This document shows, piece by piece, positions 18,661 through 27,997 of a DNA stretch of 64,000 nucleotides. The notes beneath the pieces are model-generated. The model had not been told where the DNA came from, did not search any database, and saw only the letters and a list, made by a program, of their open reading frames with translations. Numbering within the stretch: the stretch's first letter is position 1; each line of letters starts with the position of its first letter. Origin of the DNA: Shimia sagamensis (GTDB lineage: Bacteria > Pseudomonadota > Alphaproteobacteria > Rhodobacterales > Rhodobacteraceae); assembly GCF_900182745.1 (NCBI RefSeq), contig NZ_FXTY01000001.1:62001-126000 (forward strand), read 5' to 3'. A program made the position numbers and the translations under genes.

Positions 18661-19140
18661 ATGGCCAAGACACAAAAGAACTCTGACCCGAATTACAAAG
18701 TGATCGCCGAAAACCGGCGGGCACGGTTTGATTACGCCATCGAGGATGATCTCGAAGTTGGCATCATTTTGTCAGGGTCTGAAGTCAAAGCACTGCGGGA
18801 GAAGTCCGGCAACATCGCAGAAAGCTACGCTGCGGTTGAGGATGGTGAGCTGTGGTTGGTGAACTCCTATATCGCGCCGTACGAGCGGGCGATGTTCCCC
18901 CATATGGAGCGCCGCAAACGCAAGTTGTTGGTTAGCAAAAAGCAGCTGTCCAACTTGTGGAATGCGACCCAGCGCAAGGGCATGACAATTGTCCCGATCG
19001 TGATGTACTTCAATCACAAAGGCCTTGTGAAAATGAAGGTTGGCATCGGCAAGGGTAAGAAAAACCACGACAAACGTGCCACCGACGCCAAACGGGATTG
19101 GGGCCGTCAAAAACAACGGCTACTGCGCCACGGCGACTAG
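18661..19140 (+). CDS. smpB: SsrA-binding protein SmpB
   Basis: Binds tmRNA and delivers it to stalled ribosomes for trans-translation. At 159 residues it has the standard length: [31 protein letters not shown] at the start of the OB barrel, an LVNSYIAPY strand, and the basic tail [15 protein letters not shown] needed for tRNA mimicry. I chose ATG 18661; the longer frame from 18568 lacks homology-like sequence. The tmRNA gene is not in the window. Its stop shares the CTAG tetranucleotide with the convergent downstream gene. Confidence 0.96.
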   Translation: MAKTQKNSDPNYKVIAENRRARFDYAIEDDLEVGIILSGSEVKALREKSGNIAESYAAVEDGELWLVNSYIAPYERAMFPHMERRKRKLLVSKKQLSNLWNATQRKGMTIVPIVMYFNHKGLVKMKVGIGKGKKNHDKRATDAKRDWGRQKQRLLRHGD

Positions 19141-19850
19141 GTAGCCGCATAGGCTTGCAGCCACATCTGATCTATCTGTGCAATTTTGTCCGAGTCGATC
19201 TGATCCAGTATTTCCCAGTATCGGCCGCTTGGAGCGTCATATCCGAGTGCGGATTCTGCCTGCCGGATTTTGTTCACCAGAAACACGGGCTGCACCACCG
19301 GCGCAGACAAGTCTCGCAACTGGGCGCTGTGAAACCGTTCGAACGGCAGCACACTTTCAAGCCGGGAAAGATTGACGCAATTGCAGCCATGCGCGGCCGC
19401 GATAAGCCCCAACCGCGCGGCTTTGGCCTCCAGACTCTGTAAAGACACATCCTCTCGTAACGGATCAGCCGCGCCGGTGCCATAAAAATGGGTATGCCCG
19501 ACGGTTGGGTAAACCATATCGCAGCCAATAAAAGCCAACACCTTGGGCTTAAACGCCCCAAGCGCCCAATAGGCCGCGGATAACGCCATGGTGCCACCGG
19601 CAAAGAGCACACCGCCAAAAGCGTTGTTTTGCGGCACGTAATCTCGATAAGTCACCTCGGTCTGCGCAGAGGTCTGAGACGGTGGATGGCGCTCTTCGGG
19701 GAAATCTTCGGGGTGAATGAAGTGGCTCCAATCGGATCGGATACGCCAGGCATTGTTGAGCACCACGAGGTGATCAAACATGTCCCGCGACCAACCCTGG
19801 GCCTCTGTCGCGTTTGGGCCGCTGCCCAAAATCACCACAACGTCTTGCAT
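19137..19850 (-). CDS. Hypothetical protein with a glycosyltransferase-like nucleotide-binding start
   Basis: I do not recognise a named family. The 237-residue protein starts [20 protein letters not shown], a beta-strand/glycine loop like those of Rossmann-type or CMP-sugar transferase-like enzymes, and continues with [11 protein letters not shown], a glycine-rich [18 protein letters not shown] and [10 protein letters not shown]. No signal peptide or membrane segment is visible. The FIGCDM-x-H pattern (VGHTHFYG) could bind a metal or sugar. It converges on smpB, with the two stops sharing CTAG (19137-19140), so it is not co-transcribed with it. Function not assigned. Confidence 0.75.
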   Translation of the reverse strand: MQDVVVILGSGPNATEAQGWSRDMFDHLVVLNNAWRIRSDWSHFIHPEDFPEERHPPSQTSAQTEVTYRDYVPQNNAFGGVLFAGGTMALSAAYWALGAFKPKVLAFIGCDMVYPTVGHTHFYGTGAADPLREDVSLQSLEAKAARLGLIAAAHGCNCVNLSRLESVLPFERFHSAQLRDLSAPVVQPVFLVNKIRQAESALGYDAPSGRYWEILDQIDSDKIAQIDQMWLQAYAAT

Positions 19851-20015
19851 TGATTTGTCCTTGTTCGCTCCTGTGAATTAGCGAGAACCTGCGGCGGCAG
19901 TTCAAGAAAATTGCGCGAAGCACCCCATTACTTTGTCGTGTGTTGCGACGCCGCACTTGCCTCTCGCCCACGCCAGTTGTAGGCAATGACACAGACGTGA
20001 CAGAAGAGGGATACC

Positions 20016-20867
20016 ATGTCTGACGATCCCAAAACGCTTGTTTCGACCGAGTGGCTGGCCGCTCATCTCAAAGACCCGGATTTGCGCCTTTTGGACGCCT
20101 CCTGGTATTTGCCGGACATGGGCCGCAATGGCCGCGAAGAATTTTCCGAGGTGCATATCCCCGGCGCGCGTTTCTTTGACATCGACGATATTTCCGACGG
20201 GCGTAGCGACCTGCCGCACATGGTGCCACCGGTGGAGAAATTCATGTCTCGCCTACGGGCCATGGGTGTTGGCGATGGCCATCAGATTGTGGTCTACGAC
20301 GGATCTGGAATTTTCTCTGCGGCGCGCGTGTGGTGGCTGCTCAAGCTGATGGGTCAAAAAGACGTGGCCGTACTCGACGGTGGCCTGCCGAAATGGATTG
20401 CCGAAGGCCGTCCAACAGATGACATGCCACCGGTGATCCGCGACCGCCACATGACAGTGCGACGTCAGAACCACATGGTGCGGGATGTGACGCAAGTGTC
20501 CCACGCGGCCAAGCTGGCCGACCACGAAATAATCGATGCTCGCGGGCCATCCCGCTTTGCAGGCTCTGAACCGGAGCCGCGTGCCGGCCTGCGTGCCGGG
20601 CATATCCCAGGCAGCAAGAACGTGCACTACGCCACCCTGCTCGATGACGGGGTGATGAAGTCCCCCGAAGAACTACGCGCGGTTTTTGAAGCCGCCAATA
20701 TTGATTTGTCCAAACCCGCCATCACCAGCTGTGGATCCGGTGTCACTGCCGCGATCCTGTGCCTTGCGATGGAGCGGTTCGGCAAGACCGACCATTCCCT
20801 TTATGATGGATCCTGGACCGAGTGGGGCGCTTTCCCCACCCTGCCCGTAGCAACCGGAGAAGCGTGA
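20016..20867 (+). CDS. sseA: 3-mercaptopyruvate/thiosulfate sulfurtransferase
   Basis: Two tandem rhodanese domains in 283 residues. The active cysteine is Cys239 in TSCGSGVTA, and this CGSGVT loop is the 3-mercaptopyruvate type rather than the CRKGVT of thiosulfate rhodaneses. The first domain carries DASWYLPD, GARFFDIDDISD and VVYDGSGIFSAAR. The enzyme moves sulfane sulfur from 3-mercaptopyruvate, itself made by transamination of cysteine. That fits its neighbour: the aminotransferase gene begins one base into its stop (TGATG), so the two may act in sequence on cysteine. Confidence 0.92.
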   Translation: MSDDPKTLVSTEWLAAHLKDPDLRLLDASWYLPDMGRNGREEFSEVHIPGARFFDIDDISDGRSDLPHMVPPVEKFMSRLRAMGVGDGHQIVVYDGSGIFSAARVWWLLKLMGQKDVAVLDGGLPKWIAEGRPTDDMPPVIRDRHMTVRRQNHMVRDVTQVSHAAKLADHEIIDARGPSRFAGSEPEPRAGLRAGHIPGSKNVHYATLLDDGVMKSPEELRAVFEAANIDLSKPAITSCGSGVTAAILCLAMERFGKTDHSLYDGSWTEWGAFPTLPVATGEA

Positions 20868-22051
20868 TGCTCACCAACCTCAAAGAGCAGCCCAAAGACA
20901 AAATTCTCGGCCTGATGGCCATGTACCGCGATGACCCACGTCCCACCAAAGTGGACTTGGGTGTGGGTGTGTACAAAAACGCCGAAGGGGTGACCCCCGT
21001 CATGCGTGCCGTCAAGGCTGCTGAGCGCAAGATCGTGCAAGAGCAGACCTCCAAAGCCTACACCGGTCTGGCAGGTGATCCGGCCTATGCCGACGCGATG
21101 ATCGACATGCTGCTGGCAGGTGCCGTTGAGCGGGATCGCCTGGCCGCTGCGGCGACCCCTGGTGGTACTGGCGCAATCCGCCAGGCGTTTGAGCTGATCC
21201 AGATGGCAAACCCGAAAGCACGCGTGTTTGTGTCTGACCCAACCTGGCCCAACCACGTCAGCATTCTGGGTTACCTTGGCATCGAAATCGTAAAGTACCG
21301 CTATTTTGACGACGAAACCCGTGCCGTGAACTTTGGCGGCATGATGGCAGATTTGGCGGATGTGACCAGCGACGACGTTGTGCTGCTGCACGGCTGCTGC
21401 CACAATCCAACCGGGGCCAACCTGACCCTGACTCAATGGCAGTCTGTGATCGACCTGATCAACGAAAAAGGCTGCACACCGATGATCGACATCGCCTATC
21501 AGGGTTTTGGTGACGGTCTTGAGGACGATGCAGCAGCCACCCGTTTGGTAGTGCAATCGGTTCCAGAGGTTCTGATCGCGGCGTCCTGCTCCAAGAACTT
21601 TGGCATCTACCGTGAGCGCACCGGCCTGCTGATCGCGATGAGCGAGAAGGCTGAGAACACCGCGGTGACGCAAGGCAACCTGAACCATCTCAACCGTCAG
21701 AACTTCTCGTTCCCGCCAGATCATGGCGCACGTGTTGTAACCACCATCCTGACCGATCCAGAGCTGAAAGCAGATTGGATGGCAGAATTGGAAGAGACCC
21801 GTCTGGGTATGCTGGCGTTGCGCGAGCAGTTGGCAGCAGAGCTCAAACGTCTGAGCAATTCAGACCGCTTTGGCTTCCTCGCACAGCATCGGGGCATGTT
21901 CTCTCGCCTCGGCACCACGCCGGATCTGGTAGAGAAAATCCGCGTGGATAACGCGATTTACATGGTCAGCGACAGCCGCATGAACATTGCCGGCCTGAAC
22001 GCACAGACTGTGCCGGTTCTGGCGAAAGCCATCGTCGACGCCGGCGTTTAA
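20867..22051 (+). CDS. Aromatic/aspartate amino acid aminotransferase (class I)
   Basis: A PLP enzyme of 394 residues in the AspC/TyrB subfamily. The PLP lysine is Lys243 in SCSKNFGIYRERTG, and HGCCHNPTGANL and PMIDIAYQGFGDG supply the coenzyme-binding asparagine, aspartate and tyrosine. It moves amino groups between aspartate or aromatic amino acids and 2-oxo acids; I cannot tell which is preferred. The ATG overlaps the sulfurtransferase stop by one base, so the pair is translationally coupled. Cysteine aminotransferase activity, known for AspC-like enzymes, would feed the sulfurtransferase with mercaptopyruvate, but that is inference. Confidence 0.9.
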   Translation: MLTNLKEQPKDKILGLMAMYRDDPRPTKVDLGVGVYKNAEGVTPVMRAVKAAERKIVQEQTSKAYTGLAGDPAYADAMIDMLLAGAVERDRLAAAATPGGTGAIRQAFELIQMANPKARVFVSDPTWPNHVSILGYLGIEIVKYRYFDDETRAVNFGGMMADLADVTSDDVVLLHGCCHNPTGANLTLTQWQSVIDLINEKGCTPMIDIAYQGFGDGLEDDAAATRLVVQSVPEVLIAASCSKNFGIYRERTGLLIAMSEKAENTAVTQGNLNHLNRQNFSFPPDHGARVVTTILTDPELKADWMAELEETRLGMLALREQLAAELKRLSNSDRFGFLAQHRGMFSRLGTTPDLVEKIRVDNAIYMVSDSRMNIAGLNAQTVPVLAKAIVDAGV

Positions 22052-22115
22052 CCGCTGAAAACTTAGTCGCGCGCATGGGGGCTCCCTGCGCGCGATTTTC
22101 AATTGAGGTTCCCAG

Positions 22116-22574
22116 ATGGCCATCGATTACAACACTCTTTCCAAAACCATTGCGTCGCTTGCAGAAGGCGAAACCGATGCTGTGGCGCTCATGGCAACGG
22201 TGGCTTGCGAAGTGCATCATGCCGATGAGCGCTTTGACTGGACTGGGTTTTACCGCGTCGTCGCGCCAGAGCTTCTCAAGATCGGACCTTATCAGGGTGG
22301 CCACGGGTGTTTGGTGATCCCGTTCGCACGCGGCGTTTGTGGCGCAGCAGCGCGGACCGGTGCAGTGCAGTTGGTGTCAGACGTTGAAGCATTTCCTGGG
22401 CATATTGCCTGTGCCTCCTCAACGCGCTCAGAGTTGGTAATACCGGTTTGGAACGGGGCTGGAAATCTGTTGGGCGTGTTTGATATCGACAGCGATCAGC
22501 CGGATGCTTTCACTCAGGACGACGCAGATCAACTGACCGCGATCTTGGCCGCAGCCTTCAAAGACGCCACTTAA
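22116..22574 (+). CDS. msrC: Free methionine-(R)-sulfoxide reductase (GAF domain)
   Basis: A single GAF domain of 152 residues that reduces free L-methionine-(R)-sulfoxide. Three cysteines, Cys65 (GHGC), Cys75 (RGVC) and Cys99 (HIAC), have exactly the 10- and 24-residue spacing of the known catalytic set in E. coli fRMsr, and the surrounding FDWTGFYRV and SSTRSELVIPV are family signatures. It has its own gap of 64 bases after the aminotransferase gene, perhaps in one transcript with it. Its stop and that of the convergent RluA gene share TTAA. Confidence 0.93.
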   Translation: MAIDYNTLSKTIASLAEGETDAVALMATVACEVHHADERFDWTGFYRVVAPELLKIGPYQGGHGCLVIPFARGVCGAAARTGAVQLVSDVEAFPGHIACASSTRSELVIPVWNGAGNLLGVFDIDSDQPDAFTQDDADQLTAILAAAFKDAT

Positions 22575-23224
22575 AACGGCGCTTTGGCGCGGAACGACAT
22601 GCCTTTGCCGCTCTCCGGGTGGCTGATGCGCAGCTCCTCAGAATGCAGCATGAGGCGGTCAAACGCCCGTGCGTCCCCCTTGGCATAAAGCGGATCCCCC
22701 AAGATCACATGCCCCAGCGCAAGCATGTGCACACGCAATTGGTGGCTGCGCCCGGTTTTGGGCGTCAGCCGCACGCGAGTTTCGCTGTCTTTGACCTTGA
22801 GTACACGCCAGTCGGTGTGCGCGGGTTTGCCGTTTTCATGATCCACCATCTGCAGCGGTCTATTGGGCCAGTCCACAATCAACGGAAAATTTACGGTGCC
22901 GGTTTTCTCCGCCATTTGCCCCCAGACCCGCGCAACGTAAGTCTTTTTGGTTTTGCGCTCTTCAAACTGTTTGGACAGATGCCGTTGTGCGTGCGGCGTC
23001 AGCGCAAAGACCATCACACCTGAGGTGTCACGATCCAAGCGATGCACCAGAAGCGCGGTTGGAAAGGCCACCTGAACCCGGGTCAGCAGGCAATCAGCCA
23101 GATGCTCACCCCGCCCTGGCACCGACAATAAGCCGGCAGGTTTGGCGACCACAACAATGTCGCTGTCCTCATGCAAGACAACAAGCGGGTCCATCGGCGG
23201 GTCGTATGGCGTGATCTCTGTCAT
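22571..23224 (-). CDS. rluA: RluA family pseudouridine synthase
   Basis: Converts specific uridines to pseudouridine in structured RNA. The 217-residue protein is the short, catalytic-domain-only type without an S4 domain, as in E. coli RluA, which modifies 23S U746 and tRNA U32; the target here is inferred. The catalytic aspartate is Asp64 in HRLDRDTSG. Other signatures are KPAGLLSVPGRG, KTYVARVWG and LTPKTGRSHQLRVHM. ATG 23224 is chosen over the frame start at 23260, which would add a residue-poor extension. Confidence 0.9.
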   Translation of the reverse strand: MTEITPYDPPMDPLVVLHEDSDIVVVAKPAGLLSVPGRGEHLADCLLTRVQVAFPTALLVHRLDRDTSGVMVFALTPHAQRHLSKQFEERKTKKTYVARVWGQMAEKTGTVNFPLIVDWPNRPLQMVDHENGKPAHTDWRVLKVKDSETRVRLTPKTGRSHQLRVHMLALGHVILGDPLYAKGDARAFDRLMLHSEELRISHPESGKGMSFRAKAPF

Positions 23225-23333
23225 GGCGCCCGACATAGGGCTTTGACGGCGTGGCGGCAACCCAACGTCAACCTTGAGTTACGCGCGGGGATCGGCAGGC
23301 TGTCTTTAACGGGAATTGAGGGAGACGCGGATC

Positions 23334-23744
23334 ATGCACCCAACAATCGTGCGCATGCAGGAAGTTGTTGCCAAGGGCAACGAGGAAGACATCAAAGGGC
23401 TGCTGGCTGAAGACGCAACATTTCAACCACCAACCTATTGGGCAACCTGGACTGGACGCGATGCTGTGGCTGCTGTGTTGGGCCATGTAGGGCAGGTGTT
23501 CAGCGAGTTCCGGTATCGCCGCGTCATGGGGGATGGAAACGACTGGGCGTTGGAATTCCAATGTAAAGTTGGGGAATTGGATTGTGTGGGAGTGGACTTG
23601 ATCACATTGAATGAGGCAGGAGACATCCAGCATTTCGAGGTGGTCATGCGGCCTTACAAAACCATCGGCGCCTTGCGAGAAGCGATGAACACGCGGGTGA
23701 TGACCGACGCGCGGTTCCTCAAATTCAAGGATGCGATGAGTTAA
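23334..23744 (+). CDS. SnoaL-like/NTF2-fold protein
   Basis: A 136-residue protein of the NTF2-like superfamily, whose cone-shaped fold binds small ligands or acts as isomerase or hydrolase. The N-terminal IVRMQEVVAKGNEEDIKGLLAEDATFQPPTY and the later EVVMRPYKTIGALREAM are typical of SnoaL-like domains in which a short helix and a curved sheet form a pocket. No catalytic residue can be assigned. GAGGGAG lies about ten bases before ATG 23334. It lies 6 bases ahead of the SGNH hydrolase gene, so the two probably form an operon. Confidence 0.75.
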   Translation: MHPTIVRMQEVVAKGNEEDIKGLLAEDATFQPPTYWATWTGRDAVAAVLGHVGQVFSEFRYRRVMGDGNDWALEFQCKVGELDCVGVDLITLNEAGDIQHFEVVMRPYKTIGALREAMNTRVMTDARFLKFKDAMS

Positions 23745-23750
23745 ATCAGA

Positions 23751-24467
23751 ATGCGCGTTGCACTGGATCAGGTTGTTCGCATCCCCCTCGCGCCGCTGCT
23801 TGCAATGCAGGCCATTGGTGTGCGGCGGCGGGCCAACACGCTGTCGGAGCCCCCAGGCGCACGGGAAGGATGTGACGGCTCCGGGACATCGCTGCGGCTG
23901 TTGATCCTTGGAGACAGCTCTGCCGCCGGCGTTGGCGCCACAACTCAGGAAGCGGCGCTGTCAGGGCAGTTGGTGTCGGCATTGTCCACTGATTTTGCGG
24001 TGACATGGAAGCTGATTGGCGAAACCAGCGCCACAACGGGCGTGATATTGAAGCGGCTGGCGGCGGTTGAGACCGCGCCAATTGATGTGGTTGTTTCGGC
24101 CCTTGGCGTGAATGATGTGACACGCGGCTGCAGACGCGGGCTTTGGCAGAAGCAACAACGGCAACTGGCAAAAGTGTTGACCACGAGGTTTGGCACAAAG
24201 CTAATTGTTGCCTCAGGGCTGCCGCCCATGGGTGCTTATCCAGAATTGCCACCCCCCCTGCGTTGGGTGATCGGGCAACAGGCACAAAGGCTGGACCACG
24301 CCTTGGCGGAAGTGTGTGAGGGCCACTCTGTGATGACACACCTACCAATTGATGTGCCGTTTGAACCCCGGTTCCTAGCAGATGACGGCTACCATCCCTC
24401 CGAAGAAGCCTACACGCTGTGGGGGCAGTTGATTGCCGCCCACATCCGCAGACATTTCAAAGGCTGA
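23751..24467 (+). CDS. SGNH/GDSL-type hydrolase
   Basis: A 238-residue SGNH hydrolase. Block I is LILGDSSAAGVGA (nucleophile serine at about residue 56), block III is ALGVNDV (the Asn), and block V is DDGYHPSEEAY with the Asp-His pair. The closest general types are small lysophospholipase/acyl-esterases of the TesA kind, but substrate cannot be inferred. A short hydrophobic stretch near residues 8-22 may be a weak membrane or signal segment. Its stop abuts the convergent RarD stop with no spacer. Confidence 0.85.
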   Translation: MRVALDQVVRIPLAPLLAMQAIGVRRRANTLSEPPGAREGCDGSGTSLRLLILGDSSAAGVGATTQEAALSGQLVSALSTDFAVTWKLIGETSATTGVILKRLAAVETAPIDVVVSALGVNDVTRGCRRGLWQKQQRQLAKVLTTRFGTKLIVASGLPPMGAYPELPPPLRWVIGQQAQRLDHALAEVCEGHSVMTHLPIDVPFEPRFLADDGYHPSEEAYTLWGQLIAAHIRRHFKG

Positions 24468-25376
24468 TTACCGACGGGCGTTGCGCAAGTCTCGAATCAT
24501 CGGGATCGAGTACACCACAAGTGCGGCCCAGATCATTGGGAAGGCAATCATACGCGCTTGGCCAAAAGGTTCGTTGAACACCAGAACCGCCATGAGAAAG
24601 ATCATGGTTGGTGCAATGTATTGCATGATGCCAATTGTGGAGAGCCGCATAAGCTTGGCCCCATTGGCGTAGAACAGCAAAGGCACGGCTGTGACCACGC
24701 CACAGCCCATCAGCAGCGCCGTGTCTTTGAGGCTACCGCCAAAATGGCTCTGGCCTTGGGAGGTGAGCCACAGCAGGTATCCGACGGCTGGAATGGTGAG
24801 GATTATAACCTCCAACAGAAAGCCTTGATTGGGTCCTACGGGCAGGGACTTTTTGAAAAAGGCATAGAAGCCCCAGGACACGGTGAGCGCAAGGGCAGCC
24901 CATGGCAAACTACCAGCGTCAAACCAAAGCACGCCAACCGCGGCAGCGGCCAAAGCCACAGCGATCCATTGCAGACGCGTCAGTTTTTCACCAAGTAACA
25001 TCGACGCCAGCGCAATGCTGAACAACGGGTTGATGTAGTAACCCAGTGCCGCGTCCAACGCGCGATCGTTGGCGATAGACCAGACATAAACACCCCAGTT
25101 CACCGTGATCAACGCGGCAGTGACACATGCCATCGCAAGCGTGCGGCGATTGCGGAGGGCAGCAACAATATCAGACGTGCGGCGGAGAACAATCAACACC
25201 AGGCCGGCAATTGGCACGGACCAGATCACACGGTGCGCCACCACTTCAAGGGCGGGCATATGTGCGACCAGCTTCATGTAGAGCGGCAAAAATCCCCAAA
25301 GGAGATAAGCCGTCATCGCATAAGCGAGACCCTGCGGCGTGTCGACATTGTCCGGCTGTTCACTGCGCACTGCCAT
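24468..25376 (-). CDS. rarD: RarD-type EamA family transporter
   Basis: An inner-membrane protein of 302 residues with about ten helices, made of two EamA repeats in the drug/metabolite transporter superfamily. It has the RarD-type start GLAYAMTAYLLWGFLPLYMKLV and the second-repeat AALALTVSWGFYAFFKKSLPVGPNQGFLLE. The natural substrate is unknown; the RarD name comes from chloramphenicol sensitivity in E. coli. ATG 25376 follows an upstream AGGGAGG-like region. It lies downstream of the N-methyl-glycine operon on the same strand, separated from it by a perfect 12-bp stem-loop. Confidence 0.88.
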   Translation of the reverse strand: MAVRSEQPDNVDTPQGLAYAMTAYLLWGFLPLYMKLVAHMPALEVVAHRVIWSVPIAGLVLIVLRRTSDIVAALRNRRTLAMACVTAALITVNWGVYVWSIANDRALDAALGYYINPLFSIALASMLLGEKLTRLQWIAVALAAAAVGVLWFDAGSLPWAALALTVSWGFYAFFKKSLPVGPNQGFLLEVIILTIPAVGYLLWLTSQGQSHFGGSLKDTALLMGCGVVTAVPLLFYANGAKLMRLSTIGIMQYIAPTMIFLMAVLVFNEPFGQARMIAFPMIWAALVVYSIPMIRDLRNARR

Positions 25377-25445
25377 GATGACCTCCCTGTTCGCAACGCT
25401 TCTTGTTAGCGGTGTGCCTGACGGAAGGAAATTCGGCATTTGTGC

Positions 25446-25476
25446 GGTGAACCATCACGTTCCTTGATGGTTCACC
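25446..25476 (-). terminator. Perfect 12-bp stem-loop at the end of the demethylation operon
   Basis: GGTGAACCATCA (25446-25457) and TGATGGTTCACC (25465-25476) are perfect complements around a 7-base loop. It sits just after the stop of the last operon gene on the minus strand. There is no T-run after it, so it may be a Rho-assisted terminator or a 3'-end stabilising hairpin. Confidence 0.55.
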
Positions 25477-25484
25477 TGTTAAGG

Positions 25485-27935
25485 TCACACCTTCACCCGT
25501 TCCGACTTTGGATCATACATCGGCTTGAGCGAGGCTTCCGCTTTCACCTTGGTGCCCATCACATCGATTTCATAGGTCGAGGCCAGAACATCAGCGGCTT
25601 TTTCACCTGCACAGGGCACGTAGCCCAGGCCAACCGCGCCACCCAACGTATGACCGTAGTTGCCAGAGCTGAGATAGCCGACATATTCGCCATCCCGGAG
25701 GATCGGTTCGTTGTGGAATAGAAGCGGCTCCGGATCGGTGAGCTTGAACTGCACAAGCCGGTTTTGCGGACCGCTTTCTTTGCGCGCTATCACCGCCTCG
25801 CGGCCAATGAAGTCCGGTTTGTCAGTTTTCACCGCAAAGCTCAGACCCGCGTCGACAACATGGTCCTCGCAGGTGATGTCATGGCCAAAATGGCGGAAGC
25901 CTTTTTCGATGCGGCAGCTGTCCATCATATGCATGCCACAAAGCTTCGCCCCCATGCCTTGGCCAGCCTCCCAGAGGGTTTCAAAGGCGTGGCCAGCCAT
26001 GTCGGAGGAGACATAGATCTCCCACCCCAGTTCCCCCACATAAGTCACACGGTGCGCGCGGGCGAGGCCCATACCCAGTTCAATTTCTTGGGCCGTACCA
26101 AAAGGGTTGGTTGCGTTGGTGAAATCTGCGGGAGAAACCTTCTCCAAGAGTTTTCGGGCATTTGGCCCCATGATCGCCAACACAGCTTCTCCAGCGGTCA
26201 CGTCGGTGATGACCACGTTGAAGGTGCCCTTATGACGGTGCATCCATGTTTGATCCGCAAGTCGTGTAGCGGCGGGGGTGACCACCAGGTAGCTGGTTTC
26301 CGTGAGTCGGGTGACGGTGACGTCTGCTTCGATCCCGCCATTGCGGTTGAGGAATTGAGTGTAGACAATTTTGCCGTTTGGCACCGAGTAGTCACCGCCG
26401 CCGACGTAGTTCATAAAGGCTTCGGCGTCAGGCCCTTCAACTCGGATTTTGCCAAAGGAGGACATGTCGTACATGCCGACGTTTTCACGCACGGCACGGT
26501 GCTCCGCTGCGGAGTTTTCAAACCAGTTCTGGCGTTTCCAAGTGTAGTGATACTCCCGCTCCTGCCCTTCGTTGGCAAACCAATTGGCGCGTTCCCATCC
26601 TGCCAATTCGCCAAAGACGGCACCTTGAGCTTTCAAGTGGTGATGGAATGGCGTGCGGCGCACACCACGGGCTGTGGCTTTTTGACGGTAGGGGTAGTGA
26701 TCCGCATAGAGCAGACCCAACGTCTCTTTGGAACGCTCAAACAGGTAGGTTTTGTTGCCCTGAAACGGCTGCATGCGGGAGATGTCCACGTCGCCCAGAT
26801 CAAAGGGCTTCTCGCCGTCCGTCATCCATTGCGCCAGCGCCATGCCTGCACCACCAGCGGACTGGATGCCAATGGAGTTGAAACCAGCCGCCACCCAGAC
26901 ATTGTCCATCTCTGGCGCAAGGCCAAGGTGGTAGGCGTCATCCGGTGTAAAGCTTTCCGGGCCATTGAAGAAAGTGTGAATGCCTGCTTCCGCCAACATC
27001 GGCATGCGATTTACCGCCGCCTCCAAAATTGGCTCGAAGTGGTCGAAGTCTTCCGGCAGTTGGTCAAACTCAAACGTGTCCGCGATGCCGTTCATGCCCC
27101 AAGGTTTGGCATTGGGTTCAAATGCGCCAAGCAGGATTTTCCCCGCATCTTCCTTGTAATAGGCACATTCATCTGGCACGCGCAGCACCGGCATTTGGGT
27201 GAGTTGCGGGATATTTTCCGTGACAATGTAGAAGTGCTCACAGGCGTGTAGGGGCACATTCACGCCCGCCATGCGGCCAACTTCATGACCCCACATGCCC
27301 GCACAATTCACAATCAAATCGCAGGTGATGTGGCCCTTCTCCGCGCCGTCGTCAGACACCCAATCCACGCCGGTGACCTTCCGTCCGGATTTGGCGATAT
27401 TGGTGACCTTCACGCGCTCCTTGACTGTGGCGCCCATCTGCCGCGCGCCTTTGGCCAGCGCCAGCGCGATATTGGCCGGATCACCCTGCCCATCAAGCGG
27501 CAGGTAGACACCAGCGGTGACATCTTCGATGTTGAGGTGATCGTATCGGGCTTTGACCTCTGTCGGAGAAATCTCTTCGACTTCAACACCAAACGCACGA
27601 GCCATGGCGGCTTGGCGGAAGATTTCTTCTTTACGCTCTTCGGTAAGTGCGACGGTAATGGAGCCACAGCGTTTGAAACCCGTTGCCACACCGGTTTCGG
27701 CCTCCAAATTGCCGTAGAGCTCTTGAGAGTATTTTGCGAGCTTGGTCATGTTTGCGGTGGCGCGCAGTTGTGCGATCAAACCTGCGGCATGCCAAGTGGT
27801 GCCGGAGGTGAGCTGCTTACGTTCCAGCAAAACCACATCTTTCCAGCCCAATTTGGCAAGGTGATAGGCCACGGAACAGCCTACAACCCCGCCACCAATG
27901 ATGACCACACGGGCCTTGTTTGGGAGATCAACCAT
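25485..27935 (-). CDS. Sarcosine-dehydrogenase-like FAD enzyme with GcvT domain
   Basis: A single-chain N-methyl-glycine demethylating flavoenzyme of 816 residues. Residues 10-20 are the FAD-binding VIIGGGVVG, followed by LTSGTTWHAAGLIAQLR; His49 in this motif corresponds to the histidine that binds FAD covalently in mammalian dimethylglycine and sarcosine dehydrogenases. A DAO-type oxidase domain fills the first 430 residues, and the rest is an aminomethyltransferase (GcvT) fold that gives the one-carbon unit to tetrahydrofolate. SGTTWHAAGLI, FKRCGSITVA and GPESFTPD resemble sarcosine dehydrogenase. Last gene of the operon; AGGACG precedes the ATG. Substrate is inferred. Confidence 0.88.
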   Translation of the reverse strand: MVDLPNKARVVIIGGGVVGCSVAYHLAKLGWKDVVLLERKQLTSGTTWHAAGLIAQLRATANMTKLAKYSQELYGNLEAETGVATGFKRCGSITVALTEERKEEIFRQAAMARAFGVEVEEISPTEVKARYDHLNIEDVTAGVYLPLDGQGDPANIALALAKGARQMGATVKERVKVTNIAKSGRKVTGVDWVSDDGAEKGHITCDLIVNCAGMWGHEVGRMAGVNVPLHACEHFYIVTENIPQLTQMPVLRVPDECAYYKEDAGKILLGAFEPNAKPWGMNGIADTFEFDQLPEDFDHFEPILEAAVNRMPMLAEAGIHTFFNGPESFTPDDAYHLGLAPEMDNVWVAAGFNSIGIQSAGGAGMALAQWMTDGEKPFDLGDVDISRMQPFQGNKTYLFERSKETLGLLYADHYPYRQKATARGVRRTPFHHHLKAQGAVFGELAGWERANWFANEGQEREYHYTWKRQNWFENSAAEHRAVRENVGMYDMSSFGKIRVEGPDAEAFMNYVGGGDYSVPNGKIVYTQFLNRNGGIEADVTVTRLTETSYLVVTPAATRLADQTWMHRHKGTFNVVITDVTAGEAVLAIMGPNARKLLEKVSPADFTNATNPFGTAQEIELGMGLARAHRVTYVGELGWEIYVSSDMAGHAFETLWEAGQGMGAKLCGMHMMDSCRIEKGFRHFGHDITCEDHVVDAGLSFAVKTDKPDFIGREAVIARKESGPQNRLVQFKLTDPEPLLFHNEPILRDGEYVGYLSSGNYGHTLGGAVGLGYVPCAGEKAADVLASTYEIDVMGTKVKAEASLKPMYDPKSERVKV

Positions 27936-27997
27936 GCGCTACGTCCTTTTGTGATGTTTCGCAGGGCGTACTCCCTGCCACGTGCAAAGGGCGTGTG

